A stretch of DNA of 48,935 nt from contig JAKIUF010000034.1 in NCBI GenBank assembly GCA_021647705.1, positions 1 through 48,935 of the forward strand, read 5' to 3'. The DNA is from Gammaproteobacteria bacterium (lineage in GTDB: Bacteria; Pseudomonadota; Gammaproteobacteria; SZUA-152). Every line of letters starts with the position of its first letter. The stretch's first letter is position 1. Position numbers and translations under genes: made by a program. This document shows, in pieces, positions 25,971 through 35,278 of this stretch. The notes under the pieces are model-generated. The model was given only the letters and a program-made list of their open reading frames with translations, did not search any database and had not been told where the DNA came from.

Positions 25971-28900
25971 ATGCAAACTCAAATTAAAACTCGGCAAAAA
26001 CAAATCATCTGGAGCAAATTATGCCAGTGTCTGGGATTGCTGCTTTTCAGCTTCATTTTAACCGCTTGTGGTCAGAGTGCTAACCCACAACAAGGCGTTA
26101 TTTCTGACGACAAACTCAGTGCCCCCTTGCCCAAAGCCATTACCGCGCTTTTGGTTGATGATACCAGTCTCATTGTGGACGTGGTGGTAAATGGAGACAC
26201 TGATAATCCATTGCGGGTTAAAAATCTTGCCGTTGATACAGTTGATACAACGGCGGGCACTTTTTCCGGTGATGTATCCGGAGTCCCAACAGGTACATCT
26301 ACCTTGTCATTGGTGTATTCAATCATTGATCCCACCTTCGGAACCATTGAAGTCATCAGAACTGCAGATATTACCGTCAATGTTATTGCTAATGAAGATA
26401 CACCCGCCGATTTTTCTTCTGCCGAAATTACTTATACCGATACAGATGGGGACGGCATTAGTAATCTGGGTGAGCTGGATGCTGGCACCGATCCTAGAAC
26501 TCCCAATTATACTGTGGGCGGACAGGTCGAAGGGCTAACGGGAAGTGGGCTCGTCTTGCAAAACAACGGCAGTGACAACCTGACAATCAGTGCAAATGGC
26601 GTTTTCAGTTTTAGTCCCACGGCAATTGATGGTGATGAATATACCGTTAGTGTACTGACTCAGCCCGGCAATCCAAACCAGATTTGTATCGTCAATAATG
26701 ACAATGGCACCATCCGTGATGCTGCGGTATCCAATGTCACCGTTATCTGTTCGACGATTTCTTACACCGTTGGCGGAACCGTTTCCGGATATACAGGCGG
26801 CGGTCTGGTTTTACAAAATAATGGTAGTGATGATCTGACAATCAGCAAAAATGGCACCTTCACCTTTAGTTCCGCGATAATCGATGGGAGTGAATATGCC
26901 GTTAGTGTACAGACCCTACCCAATAGTCCAAATCAGATCTGTAGTGTCAGCAATGGCAGTGGCACCCTCGGTGGTGCTGCGATATCCAATGTTGCCATTA
27001 CCTGTTCGACAAATGCTTACACCGTTAGCGGTACGGTTTCCGGATATGCAGGTAGTGGTCTGGTTTTACAAAATAATGACAGTGATAATCTGACAATCAA
27101 TACCGAAGGGAACTTCATCTTTGGTAGCGCCGTGGCCGATGGTAGTGAATATACTGTCACTGTACTGGCCCAGCCCAATAGTCCAAACCAAGTCTGTACC
27201 GTCAACAATGGCAGTGGCTCCATCAGTGGTGCTGCGGTATCCGATGTTGCCGTTACCTGTTTAACAACGTCTTACACAATTGGCGGTACGGTTTCCGGAT
27301 ATACCGGCAGTGGTCTGGTTTTACAAAATAACGATGGCGATGATTTGCCGGTGAGTGCCGATGGTACTTTCAGCTTCAGTAACGCACTGGTCGACGGTAG
27401 TGAGTATGCCGTTAGCGTACAAACTCAACCGAGTAGTCCGAACCAGACCTGTACTGTCAGTAATGACAGTGGCTCCATCAGTGGTGCTCCGGTTTCCGAT
27501 GTTGCCGTAACCTGTTTAACAACCTCTTACACGGTTGGTGGCACCATCTCCGGATATACCGGCAGCGGTCTGGTTTTACAAAATAACGATGGTGATGATT
27601 TGCCAATGAGTGCCGATGGTACTTTCAGCTTCAGTAACGCACTGGTCGACGGTAGTGGGTATTCCGTTAGCGTACAAACTCAACCGAGCAGTCCGAACCA
27701 GATCTGTACTGTCAGTAATGGCAGTGGCACCATCAGTGGTGCTCCGGTATCCAATGTTGCCGTTGCCTGCTTAACAACCTCTTACTTGATTGGCGGCACC
27801 GTCTCCGGATATACCGGTAGCGGTCTGGTTTTACAAATTAATGACAGTGATGAGCTGGCAATTAATGCTGAGGAGAACTTCACCTTTGGTAGCGCAGTGG
27901 CCGACGGTGGTGAATATACCGTCACTGTACTGACCCAGCCCAATAGTCCAAACCAAGCCTGTACCGTCAGCAATGATAATGGCACCATCCGTGGTGCTCC
28001 GGTATCCGATGTTGCCGTTACCTGTTTAACAACCTCTTACTCGGTTGGCGGCACCGTCTCCGGATATACCGGTAGTGGTCTGGTTTTACAAAATAACGAT
28101 GGCGATGATTTGCTAGTGAGTACCGATGGTGCTTTTAGCTTCAGTAATGCACTGCCCGACGGTAGTGAGTATGTCGTTAGCATACAAACTCAACCCGGTA
28201 GTCCGAACCAAATCTGTACCGTCAGCAATGGCAGTGGCACCCTCAATGGTGCTGCGGTATCCGATGTCGCCATTATCTGTTCGGCAGATGCTTACACGAT
28301 TGGTGGCACTGTCTCCGGGTATGATAGTAGTGGTCTGGTTTTACAAAATAATGGTCGTAATGATCTGGCAATTACTGCTGAGGGGAGCTTTACCTTCAGC
28401 AGTGCGGTGGCCAATGGCAGTAACTATACCGTCACTGTACTGACCCAGCCCGATAACCTGAACCAGATATGTACTGTCAGTGATGTCAGCGGCATCGTCA
28501 GTGATGCTGCGGTATCCAGCGTCAGTGTCATTTGTAATACCAATGCTGCTCCCACATCCACCAGTGTCAATATTGACGATGTTAATGGTGGCAACACTGC
28601 GGTGGGTAAGCTTTTGCAGGGCAGCTATGTGTATAGCGATGCAGAAAGCGATCCCGAAGGTGAAAGTACCTTTCGCTGGCTGGCTGATGATGTCGCCATT
28701 GCCAACGCTACAACAACCAGCTATACCCCGGTTACCATTGACATCGGTAAAACGATCACCTTTGAAGTCACACCGGTTGCATCATCAGGTGTCCTCACTG
28801 GCGCTCCCGTCCGCTCTAATGGTCTCAAGGTAGTGACGAACAATCCCCCCTTTTTTACCAGTGGGTCGGCTATTGGTGTGGCAGAAGACATCATACTGAC

Positions 28901-30911
28901 CGGCTACACTGCCACAGCAAAGGATGCGGATGGTGACACGATCACTTTCAGCCTGAGCGGTGGAACAGATCAGGCGGTACTCAGTATTGACAGCGACAGC
29001 GGTGTACTGAGTTTCAACATACCCACCCGGTTTAAGGCCCCTGCTGATAGCGATGGCAATAACACATATGTGGTGGAAATCACGGCAACGGATGGCATTC
29101 ACTCGATTAGCAGAAGCGTTATTGTCACGGTGAGGATGGCCATACTTGAAGTGAGTGTCAGTACTGCGAACATCAAAACAGTCCGGTTTGAATGGCCTGC
29201 CTATGTTGATGCCACGCATTACAAACTGTTTGTCAATCCTGATGTTGTCTCCGGTTTCAGTCCGGTGCAGGATAGTTTTTCGGAGACCAGTATCACAATC
29301 ACTTTACCGGTTCATTTGACCGACTGGATCAATGCTCGTTATATCCTCGAAGCGTATGATGCCTCGGACAACAAGTTGACGGAATCCGCTTCCGTGAGTA
29401 TCGAACCAGTGATGCTGAGCAGTATTGGTTATTTCAAGGCCAGCAATACCGGGGAAGGTGATGGGTTCGGTGGTGCCATCAGTCTGTCCGCCGACGGCAA
29501 CACGTTGGCGGTGGGGGCAATCAAGGAGGACAGCATTGCCTCTGGTGTCTGTCCCGGTAGCAGTTGCAGTGGCGGAGCTGACAACACAGCAAGTGACCCC
29601 GGGGCAGTCTATGTGTTCAGCCGCAATAACGGTGTCTGGGAGCAGCAGGCCTATGTCAAGGCCAGCAATACCGAGGGAGGTGACGGGTTCGGCCATGCCG
29701 TGAGCCTATCCAGAGATGGCAATACGCTGGCGGTGGGCGCACATGGCGAGGACAGTACTGCCACTGGCGTCAGTACTGATGGCAGTGGCGAGGATGACAA
29801 TACGGCAATTAATTCCGGGGCGGTCTATGTATTCAGCCGCAGTGATGGAGTCTGGAGCCAGCAGGCCTATGTCAAGGCCAGCAATACCGGGGCAAGTGAC
29901 TCTTTCGGCGAGGTCGTGAGCCTGTCCACCGACGGCAACACGCTGGCAGTAGGAGTGCGCCTTGAGGACAGCGCCGCGACTGGTGTGAGTAACGATGGTA
30001 GTGGCGAGGATGACAATACAGCAAGTGGTTCCGGGGCGGTCTATGTGTTTAGTCGCAGTGGCAGTGCTTGGAGTCAGCAGGCCTATGTCAAGGCCAGCAA
30101 TACTGAGGGAGGTGACTTGTTTGGCTTTGCCGTGAGCCTGTCTAGCGACGCTAACACTCTGGCGGTGGGGGCAGATGGGGAGGACAGCGCTGCCACTGGT
30201 GCCAGCACTGACGGCAGTGGCGAAAATGACAATACGGCAATTAATTCCGGGGCGGTCTATGTATTCAGCCGCAATGGCGGTGTCTGGGAGCAGCAGGCCT
30301 ATGTCAAGGCCAGCAATTCCGAGAAATTTGACGGGTTCGGCCATGCCGTGAGCCTGTCTAGCGACGGTAACACGCTGGCGGTGGGTGCTTTCGTGGAAGA
30401 CAGCGCTGCGACTGGTGTGAGTAGCGATGGTAGTGGCGAGAATGACAATACAGCAAGGGGTTCCGGGGCGGCCTATGTATTCAGCCGCAGTGATGGCTTT
30501 TGGAGTCAACAGGCCTACGTTAAAGCCAGTAATACCGGGGCAAGTGACCAGTTCGGCGATGTCGTGAGCCTGTCCGGCAACGGCAACATACTGGCGGTGG
30601 GCACAAATTGGGAGGACAGCGCTGCCACCGGCACCAGAACCGACGGTAGTGGCGAAGCTGACAATGCCGCATTCAATGCCGGAGCGGTCTATGTGTTCAG
30701 CCGTAATGGTAACACTTGGAGTCAGCAAGCCTATATCAAGGCCAGCAATACCGAGGAAGATGACGGGTTTGGCTTTGCCGTGAGCCTGTCTGGCGATGGC
30801 AACATGCTGGCGGTGGGGGCAATCAAGGAGGACAGCAGCACCACCGGCATCAGCACTGGTGGTAGCACCAACAATTCGGCAAATGACGCAGGTGCTGTGT
30901 ATCTGTACTAA
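25971..30911 (+). CDS. Giant repeat lipoprotein with seven-blade propeller
   Basis: The 1646-residue protein starts at the ATG at 25971, after AAGGGA. The signal LGLLLFSFILTACGQS has a lipobox (LTAC), so it is lipid-anchored. A calcium-type DTDGDGISNLGELDAGTDP segment precedes eight tandem 85-residue repeats (26508-28547), each with GGTVSGYTGSGLVLQNN and two Cys in a NQ[IVAT]C...VTC pattern. Then come an Ig/cadherin-like region (AKDADGDTITFSLSGG, VVEITATDG), an FN3-like segment and seven 72-residue FG-GAP-type units with FGHAVSLSSDGNTLAVGA and SGAVYVFSR. It is likely a surface adhesin or matrix protein. The upstream in-frame codons from 25812 are poor coding sequence. Confidence 0.85.
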   Translation: MQTQIKTRQKQIIWSKLCQCLGLLLFSFILTACGQSANPQQGVISDDKLSAPLPKAITALLVDDTSLIVDVVVNGDTDNPLRVKNLAVDTVDTTAGTFSGDVSGVPTGTSTLSLVYSIIDPTFGTIEVIRTADITVNVIANEDTPADFSSAEITYTDTDGDGISNLGELDAGTDPRTPNYTVGGQVEGLTGSGLVLQNNGSDNLTISANGVFSFSPTAIDGDEYTVSVLTQPGNPNQICIVNNDNGTIRDAAVSNVTVICSTISYTVGGTVSGYTGGGLVLQNNGSDDLTISKNGTFTFSSAIIDGSEYAVSVQTLPNSPNQICSVSNGSGTLGGAAISNVAITCSTNAYTVSGTVSGYAGSGLVLQNNDSDNLTINTEGNFIFGSAVADGSEYTVTVLAQPNSPNQVCTVNNGSGSISGAAVSDVAVTCLTTSYTIGGTVSGYTGSGLVLQNNDGDDLPVSADGTFSFSNALVDGSEYAVSVQTQPSSPNQTCTVSNDSGSISGAPVSDVAVTCLTTSYTVGGTISGYTGSGLVLQNNDGDDLPMSADGTFSFSNALVDGSGYSVSVQTQPSSPNQICTVSNGSGTISGAPVSNVAVACLTTSYLIGGTVSGYTGSGLVLQINDSDELAINAEENFTFGSAVADGGEYTVTVLTQPNSPNQACTVSNDNGTIRGAPVSDVAVTCLTTSYSVGGTVSGYTGSGLVLQNNDGDDLLVSTDGAFSFSNALPDGSEYVVSIQTQPGSPNQICTVSNGSGTLNGAAVSDVAIICSADAYTIGGTVSGYDSSGLVLQNNGRNDLAITAEGSFTFSSAVANGSNYTVTVLTQPDNLNQICTVSDVSGIVSDAAVSSVSVICNTNAAPTSTSVNIDDVNGGNTAVGKLLQGSYVYSDAESDPEGESTFRWLADDVAIANATTTSYTPVTIDIGKTITFEVTPVASSGVLTGAPVRSNGLKVVTNNPPFFTSGSAIGVAEDIILTGYTATAKDADGDTITFSLSGGTDQAVLSIDSDSGVLSFNIPTRFKAPADSDGNNTYVVEITATDGIHSISRSVIVTVRMAILEVSVSTANIKTVRFEWPAYVDATHYKLFVNPDVVSGFSPVQDSFSETSITITLPVHLTDWINARYILEAYDASDNKLTESASVSIEPVMLSSIGYFKASNTGEGDGFGGAISLSADGNTLAVGAIKEDSIASGVCPGSSCSGGADNTASDPGAVYVFSRNNGVWEQQAYVKASNTEGGDGFGHAVSLSRDGNTLAVGAHGEDSTATGVSTDGSGEDDNTAINSGAVYVFSRSDGVWSQQAYVKASNTGASDSFGEVVSLSTDGNTLAVGVRLEDSAATGVSNDGSGEDDNTASGSGAVYVFSRSGSAWSQQAYVKASNTEGGDLFGFAVSLSSDANTLAVGADGEDSAATGASTDGSGENDNTAINSGAVYVFSRNGGVWEQQAYVKASNSEKFDGFGHAVSLSSDGNTLAVGAFVEDSAATGVSSDGSGENDNTARGSGAAYVFSRSDGFWSQQAYVKASNTGASDQFGDVVSLSGNGNILAVGTNWEDSAATGTRTDGSGEADNAAFNAGAVYVFSRNGNTWSQQAYIKASNTEEDDGFGFAVSLSGDGNMLAVGAIKEDSSTTGISTGGSTNNSANDAGAVYLY
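26508..28547 (+). repeat. Eight tandem 255-bp coding repeats
   Basis: Eight consecutive units of exactly 255 bases (85 codons) fill this interval with no linker and no length change. Units 3 to 7 are the most alike, with repeated blocks such as GGTCTGGTTTTACAAAATAA, while the first and last units diverge more. Such phase-perfect repeats can gain or lose units by recombination, so the copy number may vary between strains. Confidence 0.9.
29429..30911 (+). repeat. Seven tandem FG-GAP-type propeller blades
   Basis: Seven units of about 216 bases each start with Y[FVI]KASN and end with AVYVFSR; the last is shorter and ends the protein at AVYLY. Seven copies fit a closed seven-blade propeller. 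The repeat bias also creates a long antisense open frame that is not a gene. Confidence 0.85.
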
Positions 30912-31083
30912 GCAGAAAATAAAGACGCCCATTAAATGAAAGCCCTATTCAAATCCACCTCCCAAAAATATTCGCAACAACAAAATTAGAAATTTATGGT
31001 TTTCACCAAATGGGATGGCAATTCCCTCCTCTCGTGATAACCAGTCGATGAATCTTCACGAACATCGATTTCAAGGCGCATAC

Positions 31084-31261
31084 GTCCTGGATATACCCGT
31101 AGCGTTTGGGATTTAGGTTTAAGTGTGCGTCATATTTTCTCCATGGCAAGGCGAAATGACGCGGAATAGTCGTTCTATTGCAAGGAGTTTCAACGCAGCC
31201 ATGGGGTAAATAGGGCGTGTAATTAGACCTAAATCTCAATTGCTACGGGTATATGCAGGAC
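31084..31261. mobile_element. 178-bp element with imperfect terminal inverted repeats
   Basis: The ends are GTCCTGGATATACCCGTAGC and its inverted partner GCTACGGGTATATGCAGGAC, and the match goes on for another dozen bases (GATTTAGGTT). The centre, with AAGGCGAAATGACGC, ATAGTCGTTCTAT and CAACGCAG, can fold on itself. No coding content. A single related arm truncates the gene at 114-503. No target duplication is obvious. Confidence 0.65.
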
Positions 31262-31342
31262 AATTTAACGAATATCATTCGTATTCAAAACTCAACCAAC
31301 CATTGAACACCTTAAAAGGCGAACATCTTCTCGACATAATAG

Positions 31343-31378
31343 GCGAATAATGATACATCAGTATCAGCGACTATTCGC
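31343..31378. promoter_or_regulatory. Nested palindromic operator upstream of fic
   Basis: An inner perfect palindrome TGATAC-ATCA-GTATCA (31351-31366) sits inside the outer inverted pair GCGAATA (31343-31349) and TATTCGC (31372-31378), 28 bases before the fic start. Further GGCGAA and GCGAAC copies lie around it. This is a probable operator for the Fic protein's own N-terminal DNA-binding domain or another regulator. Confidence 0.5.
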
Positions 31379-31405
31379 ACGACACATAAAGCGAACAATA
31401 AAACA

Positions 31406-32980
31406 ATGGCGCAGCCATCAGAAAAATTAGCCGGATCCCTCGAACATCTCCATGCACTCCAGAAACGTGGAGTTGTCGCCATTCGTTCTGGTGATCTGAC
31501 AAGGACCCATCGAGAACGCCTGCTTCAGAACGGCTTCTTGCAAGAAGTGATCAAGGGTTGGTATGTTTCCACTCGTCCGGATGAAACCGTCGGCGAAAGC
31601 ACGGCGTGGTATGCCTCATTCTGGCCGTTCTGCGCAGCTTATCTTCAACACCTTAAAGACAAGGACTGGTGTCTGTCACCGGAACAATCCCTGTCACTGC
31701 ACGCAGAGAACTGGACTGTTCCAAAACAACTGCTGGTCCGTGCCATCAAGGCACGCAACAATATTACAAGCCTGCCTCACAATACATCACTTCTCGTTAT
31801 TCGTGCCACGATGCCAGAAGATGAGGATGTCATCGAAAAAGACGGACTGCGATTATTCTCATTATCAGCGGCACTGATTGCTTGTACACCAGGGAATTTC
31901 AGACAGAATCCAACCGATATGCGTGCAGCATTGTCAATGGTACGCGACGCTTCCGAAGTCCTTGCCCGGCTTCTGGAAGGTGGACACAGCACGATTGCCG
32001 GACGTTTGGCGGGAGCATTTCGTAACATTGGACGAGACCAGATTGCGAATGACATTGTGCAAACCATGCGTATGACGGGATACGATGTACGGGAAAACGA
32101 CCCGTTTGAGACACAGTTTCCTGTCATTTCACCACCACAGCTACAATCTCCGTATGTGATGCGCATCCGGTTAATGTGGCAGGAAATGCGGGAACGGATT
32201 GTTGAGCAATTCCCGGAAGCTCCTGGCTTGCCAAAAGATAAAAAAGCCTATCTGAAACGTATTGAAGATATTTACGTCACGGATGCCTATCACTCCTTGT
32301 CGATCGAAGGCTATCGTGTCAGCCCGGAACTCATTGAGCGCGTCCGTAGCGGCATCTGGAACCCAGATGCCAATGAAGATGACCGCAACCTCCATAATGC
32401 GCTTGCCGCACGCGGCTACTGGCAAACCTATCAGGCCGTGCGAGAGAGCGTTGGCAAGGTACTTCACAGCGATAACCCGGGAGCTGTAGCTGATGACGAC
32501 CATCGCACATGGTATCGAGAAATGTTCACACCGGGAGTAACAGCAGGATTACTCCGTCCTGCCGACCTTGCCGGTTATCGTAATAGCCCCGTTTATATTC
32601 GCCGATCAATGCACGTCCCGCCAAGCTGTGAAGCAATGCGTAATGCCATGCCCGCTTTCTTTGATTTACTGCGCGAAGAAACGGAATCCTCTGTTCGTGT
32701 TGTGCTTGGGCATTTTATTTTTGTTTATATTCATCCCTATATGGATGGCAACGGACGCATGGGGCGGTTTTTAATGAATGTGATGCTGGCCGGTGGTGGC
32801 TATCCGTGGACCGTCGTTCCCCTGGAAGAACGAGATGCTTACATGGCGGCATTGGAGGATGCCAGCGTGAATCAGAATATAGTCCCTTTTACTCATTTCC
32901 TGGCACGCCTTGTCACGACCGGACTGGAAGGAAAACCCGGACCCGCACTTCCCTCCACTTCGACAACCACATGCCATTAA
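31406..32980 (+). CDS. Fic-domain protein with AbiEi-like N-terminal domain
   Basis: The 524-residue protein joins an N-terminal winged-helix segment like the AbiEi antitoxins (LHALQKRGVVAIRSGDLTRT, then LLQNGFLQEVIKGWYV) to a C-terminal Fic domain. The Fic active site is HPYMDGNGRMGRFL, matching HPFx[D/E]GNGRxxR with Tyr for Phe, and an inhibitory helix motif [S/T]xxxE[G/N] appears as SLSIEG about 160 residues before it. Fic enzymes transfer AMP or other groups to protein side chains. The N-terminal part suggests self-regulation through the palindromes upstream. It lies alone between a repeat element and amrS, as accessory genes do. Confidence 0.87.
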   Translation: MAQPSEKLAGSLEHLHALQKRGVVAIRSGDLTRTHRERLLQNGFLQEVIKGWYVSTRPDETVGESTAWYASFWPFCAAYLQHLKDKDWCLSPEQSLSLHAENWTVPKQLLVRAIKARNNITSLPHNTSLLVIRATMPEDEDVIEKDGLRLFSLSAALIACTPGNFRQNPTDMRAALSMVRDASEVLARLLEGGHSTIAGRLAGAFRNIGRDQIANDIVQTMRMTGYDVRENDPFETQFPVISPPQLQSPYVMRIRLMWQEMRERIVEQFPEAPGLPKDKKAYLKRIEDIYVTDAYHSLSIEGYRVSPELIERVRSGIWNPDANEDDRNLHNALAARGYWQTYQAVRESVGKVLHSDNPGAVADDDHRTWYREMFTPGVTAGLLRPADLAGYRNSPVYIRRSMHVPPSCEAMRNAMPAFFDLLREETESSVRVVLGHFIFVYIHPYMDGNGRMGRFLMNVMLAGGGYPWTVVPLEERDAYMAALEDASVNQNIVPFTHFLARLVTTGLEGKPGPALPSTSTTTCH

Positions 32981-33115
32981 CCAGCCTACAGCGTGAATAT
33001 GGGGCGAATTGTTTATAATACCTAAATGCTGCAAGTGCTCGCACTCACTCAGCACAAGCTCTTGATCCATATCGCAAGATGAAACTTTTGTGCAATCACA
33101 ATAAGGCACAAACTC

Positions 33116-34228
33116 TCAACCCGCAAAATCATCCAGACGCACCGGTTGCCGTTTAGCACCCCAGTCTCCGGGCGGGCCATCAAAAACACCCGCACACTGC
33201 GCACCGCAAGATTTACAATGGCCATCGTCCGTGAGATGCCACCGGGATAACACATACCAATCCCGGCCCATCAATACTGTTCCACATTGGTGACAATAAG
33301 TGCTCTCGCCTTTGGCATCATGCACGTTGCCAGTGTAGGCGTAACGCACACCGTTTTTGAGCGCGATTTCACGCGCCTGCACCAGCTTTTCAAACGGTGT
33401 CGAGGGCACATTCTGCATTTTCCAGTCGGGATGAAAAGCGGTGAAATGCATGGGCACATCCGGCCCCAGTTCTTTCACGACCCATTGAGTCATGTCATCA
33501 ATCTCCTGCGCGGAGTCATTGTAGCCGGGAATCAATAACGTGGTGGTTTCCAGCCACACACTGGTTTCATGTTTAATGTATTTCAGCGTATCCAGAACTG
33601 GTTGCAGGTGGCTGCCGGTAACTTTGTGATAAAAATCATCCGTGAAGGCCTTGAGATCCACATTGGCAGCATCTATGTTTTCGAAAAATTCGATGCGTGG
33701 CTCTTCGCAAATATAACCCGCCGTAACAGCCACATTTTTGATACCCAGTTTGCGGCATTCTTTCGCCACGTCTACGGCATATTCAAGAAAAATAACCGGA
33801 TCATTGTAGGTATAGGCCACACTGCGACAATCCAATGCTTTGGCAGCACGGGCCAGGGTTTCCGGCGCAGCACTGTCAGCCAGCGTATCCATCTCGCGGG
33901 ACTTGCTCATGTCCCAGTTTTGACAGTATTTGCAGGCCAAATTGCAGCCAGCTGTGCCAAAAGACAGCACCGGTGTGCCCGGCAAAAAATGGTTAAGTGG
34001 CTTTTTTTCGATGGGATCAATGCAAAACCCACTGGAGCGACCATAGGTGGTGAGTACCATTTCATCGCCCTGCCGGGCACGTACAAAACACAGTCCCTGC
34101 TGGTTTTCATGCAGTTTGCAAAAACGTGGGCAGAGGTCACATTGTAGGCGACCGTCATCCAGCGGGTGCCAGTAACGGGCGGGTACCACTGACGATGATA
34201 GTTGTGCTGAGCGTTGCGTCGTTGTCAT
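33116..34228 (-). CDS. amrS: AmmeMemoRadiSam system radical SAM enzyme
   Basis: The 370-residue protein has an N-terminal Cys pair region (LQCDLCPRFCKLHENQQGLC) and the radical SAM cluster motif CNLACKYCQNW (CxxxCxxC), followed by SVAYTYNDPVIFLEYA and NVAVTAGYICEEP. A C-terminal zinc-like segment has CHQCGTVLMG and HCKSCGAQCAG. The reaction of this system is not established to my knowledge. GGAGAG lies six bases before the ATG at 34228. It is divergent from the MEMO and AMMECR1 genes, the other two parts of the conserved trio, with a structured repeat between. Confidence 0.9.
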   Translation of the reverse strand: MTTTQRSAQLSSSVVPARYWHPLDDGRLQCDLCPRFCKLHENQQGLCFVRARQGDEMVLTTYGRSSGFCIDPIEKKPLNHFLPGTPVLSFGTAGCNLACKYCQNWDMSKSREMDTLADSAAPETLARAAKALDCRSVAYTYNDPVIFLEYAVDVAKECRKLGIKNVAVTAGYICEEPRIEFFENIDAANVDLKAFTDDFYHKVTGSHLQPVLDTLKYIKHETSVWLETTTLLIPGYNDSAQEIDDMTQWVVKELGPDVPMHFTAFHPDWKMQNVPSTPFEKLVQAREIALKNGVRYAYTGNVHDAKGESTYCHQCGTVLMGRDWYVLSRWHLTDDGHCKSCGAQCAGVFDGPPGDWGAKRQPVRLDDFAG

Positions 34229-34274
34229 GTTGAACTCTCCCCATGCTGCACGTTCTATACTCACAGTATAGGCG

Positions 34275-34424
34275 GGTGAGCATCATTATTTTAACCCATT
34301 TTTCGCAGGATATTTTTTGGCCTTCAAGGCGCTGCGAAGATGAGCATAGTGGGCTATGTGATCGTAGCAGCAACGCAGAAGGCCGGAAAATAGACAAGAA
34401 AATGTTAAAATAATGACGCTCACC
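34275..34424. mobile_element. 150-bp inverted-repeat element in the amrS/memo promoter gap
   Basis: The 21-base ends GGTGAGCATCATTATTTTAA(C) and (G)TTAAAATAATGACGCTCACC are inverted with one mismatch. The centre has an inner stem GGCCTTC/GAAGGCC and a tip GCATAGTGGGCTATGT. The build (ends, AAGGCG, ATAG...CTAT, CAACGCAG) resembles the element at 31084-31261. It fills the space where both promoters should lie. Confidence 0.7.
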
Positions 34425-34450
34425 TGCTGGGTTAACGGGAATTAAATGAC

Positions 34451-35278
34451 ATGGCGACAAACGATCCTGCAAACGACTCTACAAACAAAAACACGGTACG
34501 ACCACCCGCTGTAGCGGGTCTGTTTTACCCCGCCGACCCTGCACAATTGCATACAGATGTGCAGACGTATCTTGGCGCCAGCCATACATCCGACACAGAG
34601 CAGCCTCCCAAAGCCATCATCGTACCGCATGCCGGTTATGTGTATTCCGGCCCGGTGGCTGCCAGCGCCTACTCACAGCTGTTGCCCGCGCGAAAACGCA
34701 TTCAGCGCGTAGTATTGCTTGGCCCCTCACACCGGGTACCGTTTCATGGTTTGGCCACCAGCAAGGCCGACACATTCCACACCCCGCTGGGCGATATCCC
34801 TCTCGACCGAACCGCCATCAACGCACTTGAAGAACTACCGCAGGTACAGTGTCTTGACACCGCTCACGCCGAAGAACACAGCCTGGAAGTTCATCTGCCC
34901 TTTTTGCAGGAGACTATCGACAATTTCCAGTTAGTGCCACTGGTGGTGGGTGATGCCCAGCCCGCCGAAGTGGCCGAGGTGCTGGAACATCTGTGGGGTG
35001 GCGAGGAAACCCTCATCGTCATCAGTTCAGACCTCAGCCATTATCACGATTACGCCACGGCCCAGCGCCTGGACCGTGATACCTCAGTCGCTATCGAACA
35101 TCTACAGGCAGAAATCATACACCCCGAACATGCCTGCGGTTGCGTGCCCGTCTCCGGCCTGCTGTATCTGGCGCGTAAACGTGGCCTGCACGCCCGTACC
35201 GTGGATTTGCGCAACTCGGGAGATACTGCGGGACCACGAGACAGAGTGGTAGGATATGGTGCCTATGTCTTCCACTGA
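34451..35278 (+). CDS. amrB: MEMO1-family protein (AmmeMemoRadiSam protein B)
   Basis: The 275-residue protein is of the MEMO family, related in fold to class III extradiol dioxygenases. The conserved metal-site-like residues are in IIVPHAGYVYSGPVA, LLGPSHRVPFHG, AEEHSLEVHLPFLQE, VISSDLSHYHDY and the Cys of EHACGCVPVSGLL. The N-terminal VRPPAVAGLFYPADPAQL is typical. It is followed by, and overlaps, the AMMECR1 gene, and faces amrS. Function is not known; the trio's constant co-occurrence suggests a shared modification pathway. Confidence 0.92.
   Translation: MATNDPANDSTNKNTVRPPAVAGLFYPADPAQLHTDVQTYLGASHTSDTEQPPKAIIVPHAGYVYSGPVAASAYSQLLPARKRIQRVVLLGPSHRVPFHGLATSKADTFHTPLGDIPLDRTAINALEELPQVQCLDTAHAEEHSLEVHLPFLQETIDNFQLVPLVVGDAQPAEVAEVLEHLWGGEETLIVISSDLSHYHDYATAQRLDRDTSVAIEHLQAEIIHPEHACGCVPVSGLLYLARKRGLHARTVDLRNSGDTAGPRDRVVGYGAYVFH

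Noticed and set aside
29706-30932. A 408-codon open frame antisense to the giant lipoprotein
   Set aside because: It only mirrors the seven repeated propeller blades in another frame and has a repeated composition with no family motif or ribosome site.
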